From: Euryarchaeota archaeon UBA220
GTDB lineage: Archaea > Thermoplasmatota > Poseidoniia > Poseidoniales > Thalassarchaeaceae
Direction: 5' to 3'
Assembly: GCA_002501885.1 (NCBI GenBank)
Contig: DAON01000012.1
Span: 1-20,860 of the forward strand
DNA length: 20,860 bases
A program made the position numbers and the translations under genes. Position 1 is the stretch's first letter; every line of letters starts with the position of its first letter. The notes beneath the pieces were generated by a model. That model was not told where the DNA came from. It saw only the letters and a program-made list of their open reading frames with translations, and ran no database searches. This document shows, piece by piece, positions 15,197 to 20,860 of this stretch.

Positions 15197-16205
15197 AGTT
15201 CGGGAAGCAGTGCGAGGAGTCGTGTCCGGCTACAGTAAGGACGACTTCACGGCTCCCGTCGAGGATTATGACTTCTCTAAGGTAGAAGATATTCGATCAT
15301 TGATTGACCAAATGTCTCGCGCAGGAGGATTTACTGCAACCAAACTCGCACATGCGCGAGATATGCTCTCAGAGGCGATTGAGAAGAGTGCTGAAGAAAG
15401 TGTGCTGAATTGGCTCTCTTTCCCTGCTTGCCTGTGTGCAACAGGTACACGCGGCTTCTTCTTGGAGGCTTTGAAGCGCAGATCATTCAATGTCGTAATT
15501 ACAACCTGTGGGACTCTAGACCATGATATTGCACGAACATATCAGGATTATTTTCATGGGGATTTCGAACTAGATGATATTGCCCTAGGTGAGGAGGGGC
15601 TCAATCGATTAGGCAATGTGATCGTACCCAACGAGTGCTATGGAGATATCATCGAGAGAGTGATGCTGCCATGGCTGGAAGAGATTGAATCAGAGCGTTC
15701 GGCGGCACAGCCTGAAAACCCTTGGCTTGGATTTGGATCGGTTGAACTTTGTTGGGCAATCGGAGACAGGATTGAAGACGAGGGTTCGCTCTTGCATTGG
15801 GCAGCCAAGCATAGAATCCCTATTGTTATTCCAGGGCTTTCTGATGGTGCTATTGGCTCACAGTTATTCATGCACCGACAGAAGAGTCCGTCATTCATGA
15901 TTGACTTCCTAGCAGATGAGCAGGTACTCTCGGACCTTACATGGACTGCAGAAGAGAGTCATGCTCTAATGGTCGGTGGAGGAATCTCGAAGCATCATGT
16001 AATTTGGTGGAATCAGTATCGTGGAGGTTTGGACTCTGCTGTAGCGATAACTACCGCACCTGAATATGACGGTTCTCTCTCAGGTGCTCGTCTCAGAGAA
16101 GCAGTATCTTGGGGAAAGGTCAGACCAGATGCACCTCAAGTTGTGGTTGAAGGAGATGCTTCGTTACTACTGCCTATTCTCGGCGCTGATTTATTCCGCG
16201 ACTAG
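15183..16205 (+). CDS. dys: Deoxyhypusine synthase
   Basis: This 340-residue NAD-dependent enzyme transfers an aminobutyl group from a polyamine to a lysine of translation factor aIF5A, the first step to hypusine. Motifs: SRAGGFTATKL near the N terminus, TCGTLDHDIARTY (NAD site), IPIVIPGLSDGAIGSQL, GGGISKHHVIWWNQYRGG with the active-site His at about 271, and EYDGSLSGARLREAVSWGK with the catalytic lysine at 312 and Trp310. Glu306 is kept, but two spermidine-contacting aspartates known from the human enzyme (243 and 316) appear as Ser226 and Leu299. The GTG start at 15183 overlaps the end of uvrB by 14 bases; a strong Shine-Dalgarno is lacking. Its substrate aIF5A is not in the window. Confidence 0.92.
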   Translation: MRRIEVREAVRGVVSGYSKDDFTAPVEDYDFSKVEDIRSLIDQMSRAGGFTATKLAHARDMLSEAIEKSAEESVLNWLSFPACLCATGTRGFFLEALKRRSFNVVITTCGTLDHDIARTYQDYFHGDFELDDIALGEEGLNRLGNVIVPNECYGDIIERVMLPWLEEIESERSAAQPENPWLGFGSVELCWAIGDRIEDEGSLLHWAAKHRIPIVIPGLSDGAIGSQLFMHRQKSPSFMIDFLADEQVLSDLTWTAEESHALMVGGGISKHHVIWWNQYRGGLDSAVAITTAPEYDGSLSGARLREAVSWGKVRPDAPQVVVEGDASLLLPILGADLFRD

Positions 16206-16266
16206 AGACAATGTGGCTGCCCCTGCCGTGCAAATGCATAAAGACGGTCTAGGGAGGGGGGGCGCT

Positions 16267-16449
16267 ATGTCCGTTGAAGAAATGGTACAGGGAATGATTG
16301 ATGCACTAAACGAAGCACTAGGAGATGCAGGTAAGCACGACCGCGGTAACAGCGCCGCCGGTACTCGTGTGAGGAAGGCCATGCAGGCCGCTAAGAACAC
16401 CGCTCAGGATGTTCGCAAGCAGGTCCAGTCTGACAAGAACTCACGCTGA
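16267..16449 (+). CDS. Histone H1/Hc1-like small basic protein
   Basis: From ATG 16267 the product is 60 residues. The first 25 are acidic and helical (MSVEEMVQGMIDALNEALGD). The second half is basic, with GNSAAGTRVRKAMQAAKNTAQDVRKQVQ, which closely matches the C-terminal core of Hc1-type histone H1-like proteins known mainly from chlamydiae and Bacteroidetes (a G-N-x-A-A-G-x-R-x-R-K motif followed by an amphipathic basic helix). Such proteins bind DNA without sequence preference and condense it. GGGAGG lies just upstream, and a TATA-like GCATAAAG sits near 16237-16244, so it may have its own promoter. Its stop overlaps the stop of the convergent epimerase-like gene by nine bases. The frame is open far upstream inside dys, but the ribosome-binding site and motif place the start here. 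An archaeal nucleoid role is inferred. Confidence 0.75.
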   Translation: MSVEEMVQGMIDALNEALGDAGKHDRGNSAAGTRVRKAMQAAKNTAQDVRKQVQSDKNSR

Positions 16450-17127
16450 ATCTTCACCTTCACCCCTGTGTGCTAAGATTTCCATCAGTGATACCCTCAT
16501 GGGTACTACTGGGCGCCAGCCATCACCCCCTGCTCTAAGCAGAGCTTTGTGCAATGGCCCTAGGTCCGGCCTTATCGCATGTGTTTCCTCAGATGTTACC
16601 GGGCTGTTGCTACCAGTGAGTGATGAAACTGTATGAGTATGCTGAACAGCATCTGTAAAGCGCCCCCACAACAGTGACAGTTCTGTAATAATAGACTCAC
16701 GTGGCCAAGGTCTTCTTCCGCATAGATCAATTATTCCAGATGTTGTATTCTCAGATAAAATGAGGATTGCAAGAGCATCTGTTGCATCCCTTACATGCAC
16801 CCAATGACGGGGGTCGTCGTAGATTGGTTCTCCATCAGCTCCATCCATAACCCAATCTGCCCATTGGTAAATCGTCTGTGATCCCCATCTATGGGCTCCT
16901 TCAGGAACCAGTAAGTCGTGTACTCTCACAACTAAATCTGCCTCGCCATGATGGGAGTCAGCGGCTACTATAGCGATCTCTGCGCTAGACTCTTCTCCCA
17001 TTGAGACGGTGATATCGGCAGAATTTGAATCGTCTGTGATTGATGCTCCCGCCCTTAGTAGCCTATCTTCAAGGATTATTCGAAATGCATCCACAGTACC
17101 AGAAATGTGGACTTTTTTCGGTATCAT
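16441..17127 (-). CDS. Compact, apparently degenerate NAD-dependent epimerase/dehydratase-like protein
   Basis: From ATG 17127 the product is 228 residues, against about 310 for extended short-chain dehydrogenases. The middle (LVVRVHDLLVPEG, then GEPIYDDPRHWVHVRDATDALAILI) matches the part of sugar-nucleotide epimerases after the catalytic site, including the V-H-V-x-D motif. The N terminus (KKVHISGTVDAFRIILEDRLL) keeps the beta-strand and helix spacing but lacks the G-x-x-G-x-x-G cofactor loop. The stretch that should hold the Y-x-x-x-K catalytic pair is missing. It is therefore probably not a normal dehydrogenase, and may be a binding or structural relative. It starts seven bases after the aminotransferase stop, so the two are likely co-transcribed. 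A longer start at 17175 is possible but would overlap that gene. Function unknown. Confidence 0.6.
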   Translation of the reverse strand: MIPKKVHISGTVDAFRIILEDRLLRAGASITDDSNSADITVSMGEESSAEIAIVAADSHHGEADLVVRVHDLLVPEGAHRWGSQTIYQWADWVMDGADGEPIYDDPRHWVHVRDATDALAILILSENTTSGIIDLCGRRPWPRESIITELSLLWGRFTDAVQHTHTVSSLTGSNSPVTSEETHAIRPDLGPLHKALLRAGGDGWRPVVPMRVSLMEILAHRGEGEDSA

Positions 17128-17134
17128 CTTACCA

Positions 17135-18679
17135 CTAAGCAGCCGACTCAGCCTTGACCCTCTCAGCCGAAGCAAAGTGGTTTAGGCAATCTCTGAGAAT
17201 GCCAATAATCAGGTCAATCTCTGCTGAGGTGATTGCGAAGTGAGGTGTGAATCTGAGGGCATTCTGCCCTCCGTGAATTACTCCCATGCCGTTTTCTCTA
17301 CACCATTCCTCGACGCCACCAAATCCGATGACTGGTAGATTATCGGGATGTAATTCCGCACATAGCAGAAGTCCTGTACCCTGAACACTTACTATAGCAT
17401 CTGGGAATTCCTCGGCAAGTTTTTCCAACTTCTCTACGAATTCCGAGCCTCGATCCTTGATGTTCTTCCTCAAATCTGGTGTGATTCTATCAAGAACTGA
17501 AATGGCAGTTTCTAAAGCTCTAGGATTGGTTGTCATTGTGTTGCCATATATTCCCACGACATATTGTGCTGCCGCTCTCTCAGAGAGGCCGACTACTGAG
17601 AGAGGATATTGTCCCGCATTTAGGGCCTTAGACCATGTCTCCATATCGGGAACATCGCAGTCTTGGAATCCCTCGTAATCGATAATACTGAGGCAACCCT
17701 GTCCCCTTAGTCCGGCTTGGATTGAGTCGACCAGAAGCATACTGCCGTGTTCGGAACAAAGAGCGCGGGCAGTATCATAGAACTCTCTTGTCACACACTG
17801 ACCTGGGTTCCCTTCACCCATTACCGGCTCCATAGCCATTAATTCAATGAAAAAGCCCTCTTCATCCGCGCGTGCGAAAACAGATTTGAGAGAATCTATA
17901 TCATTGGATGGCGTGAAAATCACATTATCGCGCTCTCGGAAGGTTGCGAGGTTCTTCTCATACGACTCGCTGCACGAATCAGAAATCATAGCGGCTCTCT
18001 GAGTTCTTCCGTGGAAACCTTCACTCAAGGCGAGTAGTTTTGTCGGTTTACCTTCATGAGGGCCGCCTAGCCCGGTCATTAGCTGAGTATTAGCATCAGC
18101 AATACGAAGCGAGACTGTAACAGATTCAGAACCACTGTTCAAGCAGACGAACTGTGAGAATGGACATTCTCCTCTAGAATATCCAACCTCTTTTCTGAGT
18201 CTGTCAGCCAGCCTCTTCTGACTAAATGAAGGAGTCATGACATTGGCCATAACCCAGTTCTGCTTCATCGAGTGTAGAATATCATCAGGGCCATGACCCA
18301 TTCCTAGCATCCCATAACCTCCATTGTCATGGAGTACGGCACCGTGAGAAGTTACAATCCAAGGCCCTCTAGCGGCAAGAGCGACATATGGATTGACCGT
18401 CGGGGCCGAATAGAAGTTGACATAATCTGCCTGCAAGTGTTGTACGAGACTTTTTTCGTCAAGTTTCAATTGCTCGGAATGATCGATTGATAGGCGCTCA
18501 AATGTATCGGCTGCTTCCTCAATTGCGCGACTAAGCGTGGGGTCTGACTCTAGGAAGTCATGGATTGCAGTATTCGAGATCCCGACGGTTCTCGCCTTTC
18601 CAGTTGAATTGCGAATAGACTCCAGAGTTGCCAGCCAATCCACCATCAACGATGCCAATGCGGAGACCCTCATCAACAT
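17135..18679 (-). CDS. Class III pyridoxal-phosphate aminotransferase with N-terminal extension
   Basis: This 514-residue protein is a fold-type I transaminase. Seen: NSGSESVTVSLRIA (about 181-194, phosphate site), EGFHGRTQRAA (about 220-230), EPVMGEGNPG, LLVDSIQAGLRGQG with the conserved Asp at about 318, TWSKALNAGQYPLSVVG with the pyridoxal lysine at about 351, and LRFTPHFAIT near the end. The family is usually 400-450 residues; here about 95 residues precede the first recognisable strand (NPYVALAARGPWIVTSHGAV), including a helical segment EEAADTFERLSIDH. The D-x-x-Q-x-G motif is varied compared with ornithine or GABA enzymes, so the substrate is uncertain. A TATA-like GGTTAATTT about 30-40 bases upstream favours the start at 18679 or 18673; ATG 18646 is also possible. 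It is paired with the epimerase-like gene. Confidence 0.85.
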   Translation of the reverse strand: MLMRVSALASLMVDWLATLESIRNSTGKARTVGISNTAIHDFLESDPTLSRAIEEAADTFERLSIDHSEQLKLDEKSLVQHLQADYVNFYSAPTVNPYVALAARGPWIVTSHGAVLHDNGGYGMLGMGHGPDDILHSMKQNWVMANVMTPSFSQKRLADRLRKEVGYSRGECPFSQFVCLNSGSESVTVSLRIADANTQLMTGLGGPHEGKPTKLLALSEGFHGRTQRAAMISDSCSESYEKNLATFRERDNVIFTPSNDIDSLKSVFARADEEGFFIELMAMEPVMGEGNPGQCVTREFYDTARALCSEHGSMLLVDSIQAGLRGQGCLSIIDYEGFQDCDVPDMETWSKALNAGQYPLSVVGLSERAAAQYVVGIYGNTMTTNPRALETAISVLDRITPDLRKNIKDRGSEFVEKLEKLAEEFPDAIVSVQGTGLLLCAELHPDNLPVIGFGGVEEWCRENGMGVIHGGQNALRFTPHFAITSAEIDLIIGILRDCLNHFASAERVKAESAA

Positions 18680-18720
18680 TCGTCTGCAAACAGTTCTGCA
18701 TCTTTGGAAATTAACCTAAG

Positions 18721-18840
18721 ATCGAGAAAAACCAGAATTCTGATAATCATTCAAAAAATTAAACTGATTTTAGTTTTCCAATTGGAATTTTCATTATTGA
18801 TTGAAATTTCTAATTGGATTATCGGTCTTTATTATCGTAT
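18721..18840. other. AT-rich intergenic island with short palindromes
   Basis: I count 29 G or C in these 120 bases (24%), far below neighbouring coding regions. It lies in the 241-bp divergent gap between the aminotransferase and the PRC-barrel-like gene. It holds the 12-bp palindrome TTCCAATTGGAA (18776-18787) and GAAATTTC (18803-18810), and repeats AATTGGA. No ORF or RNA gene is evident. It could be a pair of promoters with regulator sites, a nucleoid-protein binding site, or a duplex-unwinding element; no origin repeat or Cdc6/Orc1 gene supports an origin. Confidence 0.6.
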
Positions 18841-18848
18841 AGTATAAG
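18841..18848 (+). promoter_or_regulatory. Possible TATA box for the PRC-barrel-like gene
   Basis: AGTATAAG at the edge of the AT-rich island is the best box facing the downstream gene. Transcription would begin near 18870, leaving about 50 bases of leader before ATG 18921. The surrounding AT-richness makes other boxes possible. Confidence 0.3.
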
Positions 18849-18920
18849 TGCTAAACAACCTTCTTCGCGACGAGAGAAATGCCTGGGGGATGCAGTTCTG
18901 TCCAAACGGAGCGGGATTGA

Positions 18921-19508
18921 ATGAGCGACGAATACAGAATACAGGAGTTACTAGAGAGAGACGTCTATGTCGGCGAAACGCATGTCGGTGTTATCACTGG
19001 CGAGCGTTTTCACCCGCGCGACGAACTCGTACAATCGATGAGAATCAAGGTCGAAGGAGAAGTGGCAGAACAATACATGAGGAAGCCAGCGGAGTTCGCT
19101 CCGCTGTCAAAGGAACTGGTACACAGTATCAGATCAGATGGGGGTGTGAAACTATCAAAATCAATGCGAGAGTTACAGAGGCGTTGGAGAAACACAGTCA
19201 GAATCGATGAGAAGTTGTATGCTCCTGATGAACTACTAGATAGAGCGGTTCTGGACAATGATGGAATGGATTTGGGGAATATAATCAATCTAGTGAAGAT
19301 TAAGCGAACATACAAGGGAGTTGTGCTCCAACCACATTACATTGTAAGAGCTAAGCATAACCTACCTGAGACAATCATAGTACCGGTAGCGCAGTTAGCA
19401 AGAACAACAGCGAGACTAGATGAGGTGATTCTACGATGTTCAGTGCAGAGGCTAGTCACCTTACCCAGTTATCTGAAACTGAATGATGAGGATTTCGAAG
19501 AAGAGTGA
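18921..19508 (+). CDS. PRC-barrel-like protein, function unknown
   Basis: This 195-residue protein has two segments that look like PRC-barrel folds: about 12-45 (ERDVYVGETHVGVITGERFH, then VQSMRIKVE) and about 104-180 (ELLDRAVLDNDGMDLGNIIN, then the strand pattern KGVVLQPHYIVR and ETIIVPVAQL). The L-x-G/D-x-x-V-x-D-x-D-G-x-x-L-G-x-I pattern is the PRC-barrel hallmark. Between them lies a basic helical linker (KLSKSMRELQRRWRNTV). PRC-barrel proteins in archaea include RNA-metabolism and cell-division factors, but nothing here picks one. It has no signal peptide or membrane helix, so it is cytoplasmic. It precedes tRNA-Ile by 53 bases. Domain call is moderate and rests on motif spacing only. 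Confidence 0.65.
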   Translation: MSDEYRIQELLERDVYVGETHVGVITGERFHPRDELVQSMRIKVEGEVAEQYMRKPAEFAPLSKELVHSIRSDGGVKLSKSMRELQRRWRNTVRIDEKLYAPDELLDRAVLDNDGMDLGNIINLVKIKRTYKGVVLQPHYIVRAKHNLPETIIVPVAQLARTTARLDEVILRCSVQRLVTLPSYLKLNDEDFEEE

Positions 19509-19561
19509 ATTGTCCTCAGGGAACATCTTGAAATCAGGTTTGCTTCTCGCATGTCTGCTCA

Positions 19562-19639
19562 GGGCGTGTAGCTTAGTTTGGCTGGAGCACCCGGCTGATA
19601 ACCGGGAGGTCACAGGTTCAAATCCTGTCATGCCCACCA
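19562..19639 (+). tRNA. tRNA-Ile (anticodon GAU) with encoded CCA
   Basis: The cloverleaf folds completely. The acceptor arms GGGCGTG (19562-19568) and CATGCCC (19629-19635) pair with one G-T wobble. The D-arm is at 19571-19588. The anticodon stem CCCGG/CCGGG (19590-19594, 19602-19606) encloses loop CTGATAA, giving anticodon GAT at 19597-19599. The T-arm ACAGG/CCTGT encloses TTCAAAT. Discriminator A is 19636 and CCA is encoded at 19637-19639, which is not universal in archaea. No intron is present. The decoded isoleucine codons are AUC and AUU. Confidence 0.95.
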
Positions 19640-19655
19640 ATTTCTCCCTTCTAGC
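19640..19655 (+). terminator. Pyrimidine-rich tract after tRNA-Ile
   Basis: ATTTCTCCCTTCTA directly after the encoded CCA is rich in T and C with no hairpin, the kind of tract at which archaeal RNA polymerase often stops. Support is weak. Confidence 0.25.
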
Positions 19656-19700
19656 CGGTCGGCAGAGTCATGAAGGGCCGTCAGTTCGGCTCCTTGTCAC

Positions 19701-20630
19701 ATGCCTGTGGTTAGTGGCTCTTCTGGAAGCGATGTCGCAGCCGCTCTAGCTCCTTTACTAGGGATGCAGTTCGTCGAATTGGAGAGTCGAAGATTTCCTG
19801 ATGGAGAGGGTTATGTCAGAGTTCCTTCCGAGGCGATTGAAGCTGTTCGCTCGGAGCCTGTTGTTCTGGTCTCCAACACATATCCTGACTCTGGAATAGT
19901 GAGTACAATCCTGTTACTCGAGGCTATCGCGGATGTACGCAAGGGAGATCTTGCGAATCTCAAAGGAGAAGGGGAGCAGTACATGGATGATGTGGGAAGA
20001 GGTGTCTATCTAGCGGTACCATACTACGGTTACTCTCGTCAGGACAAGCGTTTCTCCAGTGGAGAAGCAATTTCTGCTAGAGTGATTGCCGAGATACTGG
20101 AGAGGGGTTGTGATGGAATTGCAATCCTAGATTTGCACGAGCCGGCAGTTTTGGAGGGGATGGATGTCCCAATCGAATTCGTAAGCGCTATGCCAGAGAT
20201 TGCTGAGTTACTCCAATCCGAAGTTGATCCTGATTTCGTGCTCAGCCCCGATAAAGGTGCGATCGCCAGAGCCTCAGAAGTGGCCGGTCTAATCGACTGT
20301 CAATTCTCTTATCTTGAAAAGACCAGGATCGATGCTCATACAATCGAACACACGCCAAAGGATCTGGATGTAGATGGAAAGGTAGTTGCAATCGTAGATG
20401 ATATGATTAGCACGGGTGGAACCATCTGCCGGGCTAGTGATGCTCTGCGCCGACAGGGTGCCACAGAAGTACACGCCGCCTGCACACATGGCCTATTCAC
20501 AGGTGGTGCAATCCTTCGGCTAGCCAGTCATGTAGACGGTGTTCACAGCACCAATTCGCTACCTAATCCAAGGGCTGTTGTCAGTGCAGCACCTGCTCTG
20601 GCTAGGGGCTTGAAGCGTCTAATGGAGTAA
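19701..20630 (+). CDS. prs: Ribose-phosphate pyrophosphokinase (PRPP synthetase)
   Basis: This 309-residue enzyme makes phosphoribosyl pyrophosphate from ribose 5-phosphate and ATP, feeding nucleotide and histidine synthesis. Motifs: RRFPDGEGYVRV near the N terminus, VPYYGYSRQDKRFSSGEAIS (about 107-126, ATP and metal contacts), LDLHEPAV with the metal-binding His at about 146, LSPDKGAIARA, the PRPP-binding loop VVAIVDDMISTGGT (about 228-241) and THGLFTGGA. An insertion of about 20 residues (around KGDLANLKGEGEQYMDDVGR, 81-100) precedes the RQDKRF strand and is not typical of bacterial enzymes. The ATG at 19701 lies 61 bases after tRNA-Ile; no strong ribosome-binding site or TATA box was seen, so read-through from the tRNA promoter is possible. 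Confidence 0.95.
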   Translation: MPVVSGSSGSDVAAALAPLLGMQFVELESRRFPDGEGYVRVPSEAIEAVRSEPVVLVSNTYPDSGIVSTILLLEAIADVRKGDLANLKGEGEQYMDDVGRGVYLAVPYYGYSRQDKRFSSGEAISARVIAEILERGCDGIAILDLHEPAVLEGMDVPIEFVSAMPEIAELLQSEVDPDFVLSPDKGAIARASEVAGLIDCQFSYLEKTRIDAHTIEHTPKDLDVDGKVVAIVDDMISTGGTICRASDALRRQGATEVHAACTHGLFTGGAILRLASHVDGVHSTNSLPNPRAVVSAAPALARGLKRLME

Positions 20631-20636
20631 GACTGA

Positions 20637-20654
20637 CGACCTACGGTCGATTTT
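20637..20654 (+). terminator. Hairpin with T-run after prs
   Basis: CGACC and GGTCG pair around TAC, followed by ATTTT. It lies just past the prs stop and before the L7Ae promoter, where a terminator is expected. The stem is only five pairs, so support is modest. Confidence 0.35.
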
Positions 20655-20669
20655 ATCGAATCCGTTTCG

Positions 20670-20676
20670 TTTATAT
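20670..20676 (+). promoter_or_regulatory. TATA box of the L7Ae-type gene
   Basis: TTTATAT lies 45-51 bases before the ATG at 20721, predicting a start near 20698 and a leader of about 20 bases that includes GAGGAG (20707-20712), eight bases before the ATG. The agreement of the two signals makes this the clearest promoter in the window. Confidence 0.6.
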
Positions 20677-20720
20677 CGGCCACGCCGTGCGGCGGCTTAC
20701 CCACACGAGGAGTAGTTCCA

Positions 20721-20860
20721 ATGAGTGTACACATAGCATTTGAAACCCCAAGCGACATACAAGAGCAAGTCTACGAGATGGTCAAGTCTCTAGGTAAGGA
20801 TGGAAGAGGGCGTCTGAAGAAGGGCGCTAACGAAGTCACCAAGGCTGCAGAGCGAGGCAC
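20721..20860 (+). CDS. rpl7ae: Ribosomal protein L7Ae (eL8), N-terminal part
   Basis: The gene runs off the right edge; 46 complete codons are visible. The sequence begins MSVHIAFETPSDIQEQVYEM and continues to GRLKKGANEVTKAAERGT. The K-K-G-x-N-E-x-T-K-A-x-E-R-G motif is the RNA-binding signature of L7Ae-type proteins, which bind kink-turns in rRNA, box C/D and H/ACA guide RNAs and RNase P. GAGGAG eight bases upstream and a TATA box at 20670-20676 support the start. In archaea the gene is often followed by eS28, eL24 and nucleoside diphosphate kinase genes, but those would lie beyond the window. Confidence 0.88.
   Translation, partial: MSVHIAFETPSDIQEQVYEMVKSLGKDGRGRLKKGANEVTKAAERG

Noticed and set aside
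16066..16266. Upstream extension of the Hc1-like ORF into dys
   Set aside because: It runs in another frame of a well-conserved catalytic region of deoxyhypusine synthase; the Shine-Dalgarno and motif start at 16267.
18721..18840. Replication origin
   Set aside because: AT-rich, but I saw no origin-recognition-box repeats and no Cdc6/Orc1 gene nearby; kept only as an AT-rich island.
18848..19210. 120-residue GTG-initiated frame overlapping the PRC-barrel-like gene
   Set aside because: Arg/Cys-rich, no motif, and overlaps out of frame a longer ORF with convincing domain pattern.
20543..20758. Minus-strand open frame across the prs end and the L7Ae promoter
   Set aside because: It covers a terminator-like hairpin, a TATA box and an L7Ae start codon, and has no motif of its own.
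1..20860. CRISPR arrays, insertion sequences, integrases, defence genes, rRNA
   Set aside because: No regularly spaced repeats, transposase motifs, att duplications at the tRNA, or rRNA sequence were seen.

Overview
The window reads as a stretch of an archaeal chromosome, most likely a marine Group II type euryarchaeon (Candidatus Poseidoniales) or a close Thermoplasmata relative. The archaeal signals are a short uS2, an L7Ae-type protein, a deoxyhypusine synthase, a geranylgeranyl reductase, TATA-like boxes close to start codons, and several winged-helix regulators. It also carries bacterial-type genes (UvrB, CcmF, a crotonase tail and a histone H1/Hc1-like protein), as expected for a mesophilic surface-water euryarchaeon. 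The lineage is inferred from gene content; no marker was searched.

Layout. 1-447: the tail of a crotonase gene, then a possible 50-residue gene on the other strand with a strong Shine-Dalgarno site. 448-2779 (+): three consecutive winged-helix regulators (HxlR type, membrane-anchored tandem type, larger two-domain type). 2776-10012 (-): DUF2237, tRNA-dihydrouridine synthase, ribosomal protein uS2, a predicted lipoprotein, an FKBP-type isomerase, the cytochrome c haem lyase subunit CcmF and a geranylgeranyl reductase. 10013-10092 is a divergent promoter region holding a 17-bp dyad. 10093-16449 (+): UbiD-family decarboxylase, UbiA-family prenyltransferase, UvrB and deoxyhypusine synthase, chained by overlapping start/stop codons, then a 60-residue Hc1-like protein. 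16441-18679 (-): a compact epimerase-like protein and a class III aminotransferase with an N-terminal extension. 18680-18920 is intergenic and contains a 120-bp island of 24% GC. 18921-20860 (+): a PRC-barrel-like protein, tRNA-Ile(GAU) with encoded CCA, ribose-phosphate pyrophosphokinase, and the start of an L7Ae-type protein.

How the genes fit together. UbiD, UbiA and geranylgeranyl reductase around one divergent promoter fit quinone biosynthesis (futalosine-type menaquinone steps plus saturation of the prenyl tail), and CcmF next door fits the same respiratory theme. Dus, uS2, deoxyhypusine synthase, tRNA-Ile and L7Ae are translation functions. The aminotransferase/epimerase pair and the regulator trio are the least explained parts. 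I saw no CRISPR array, insertion sequence, integrase or rRNA.
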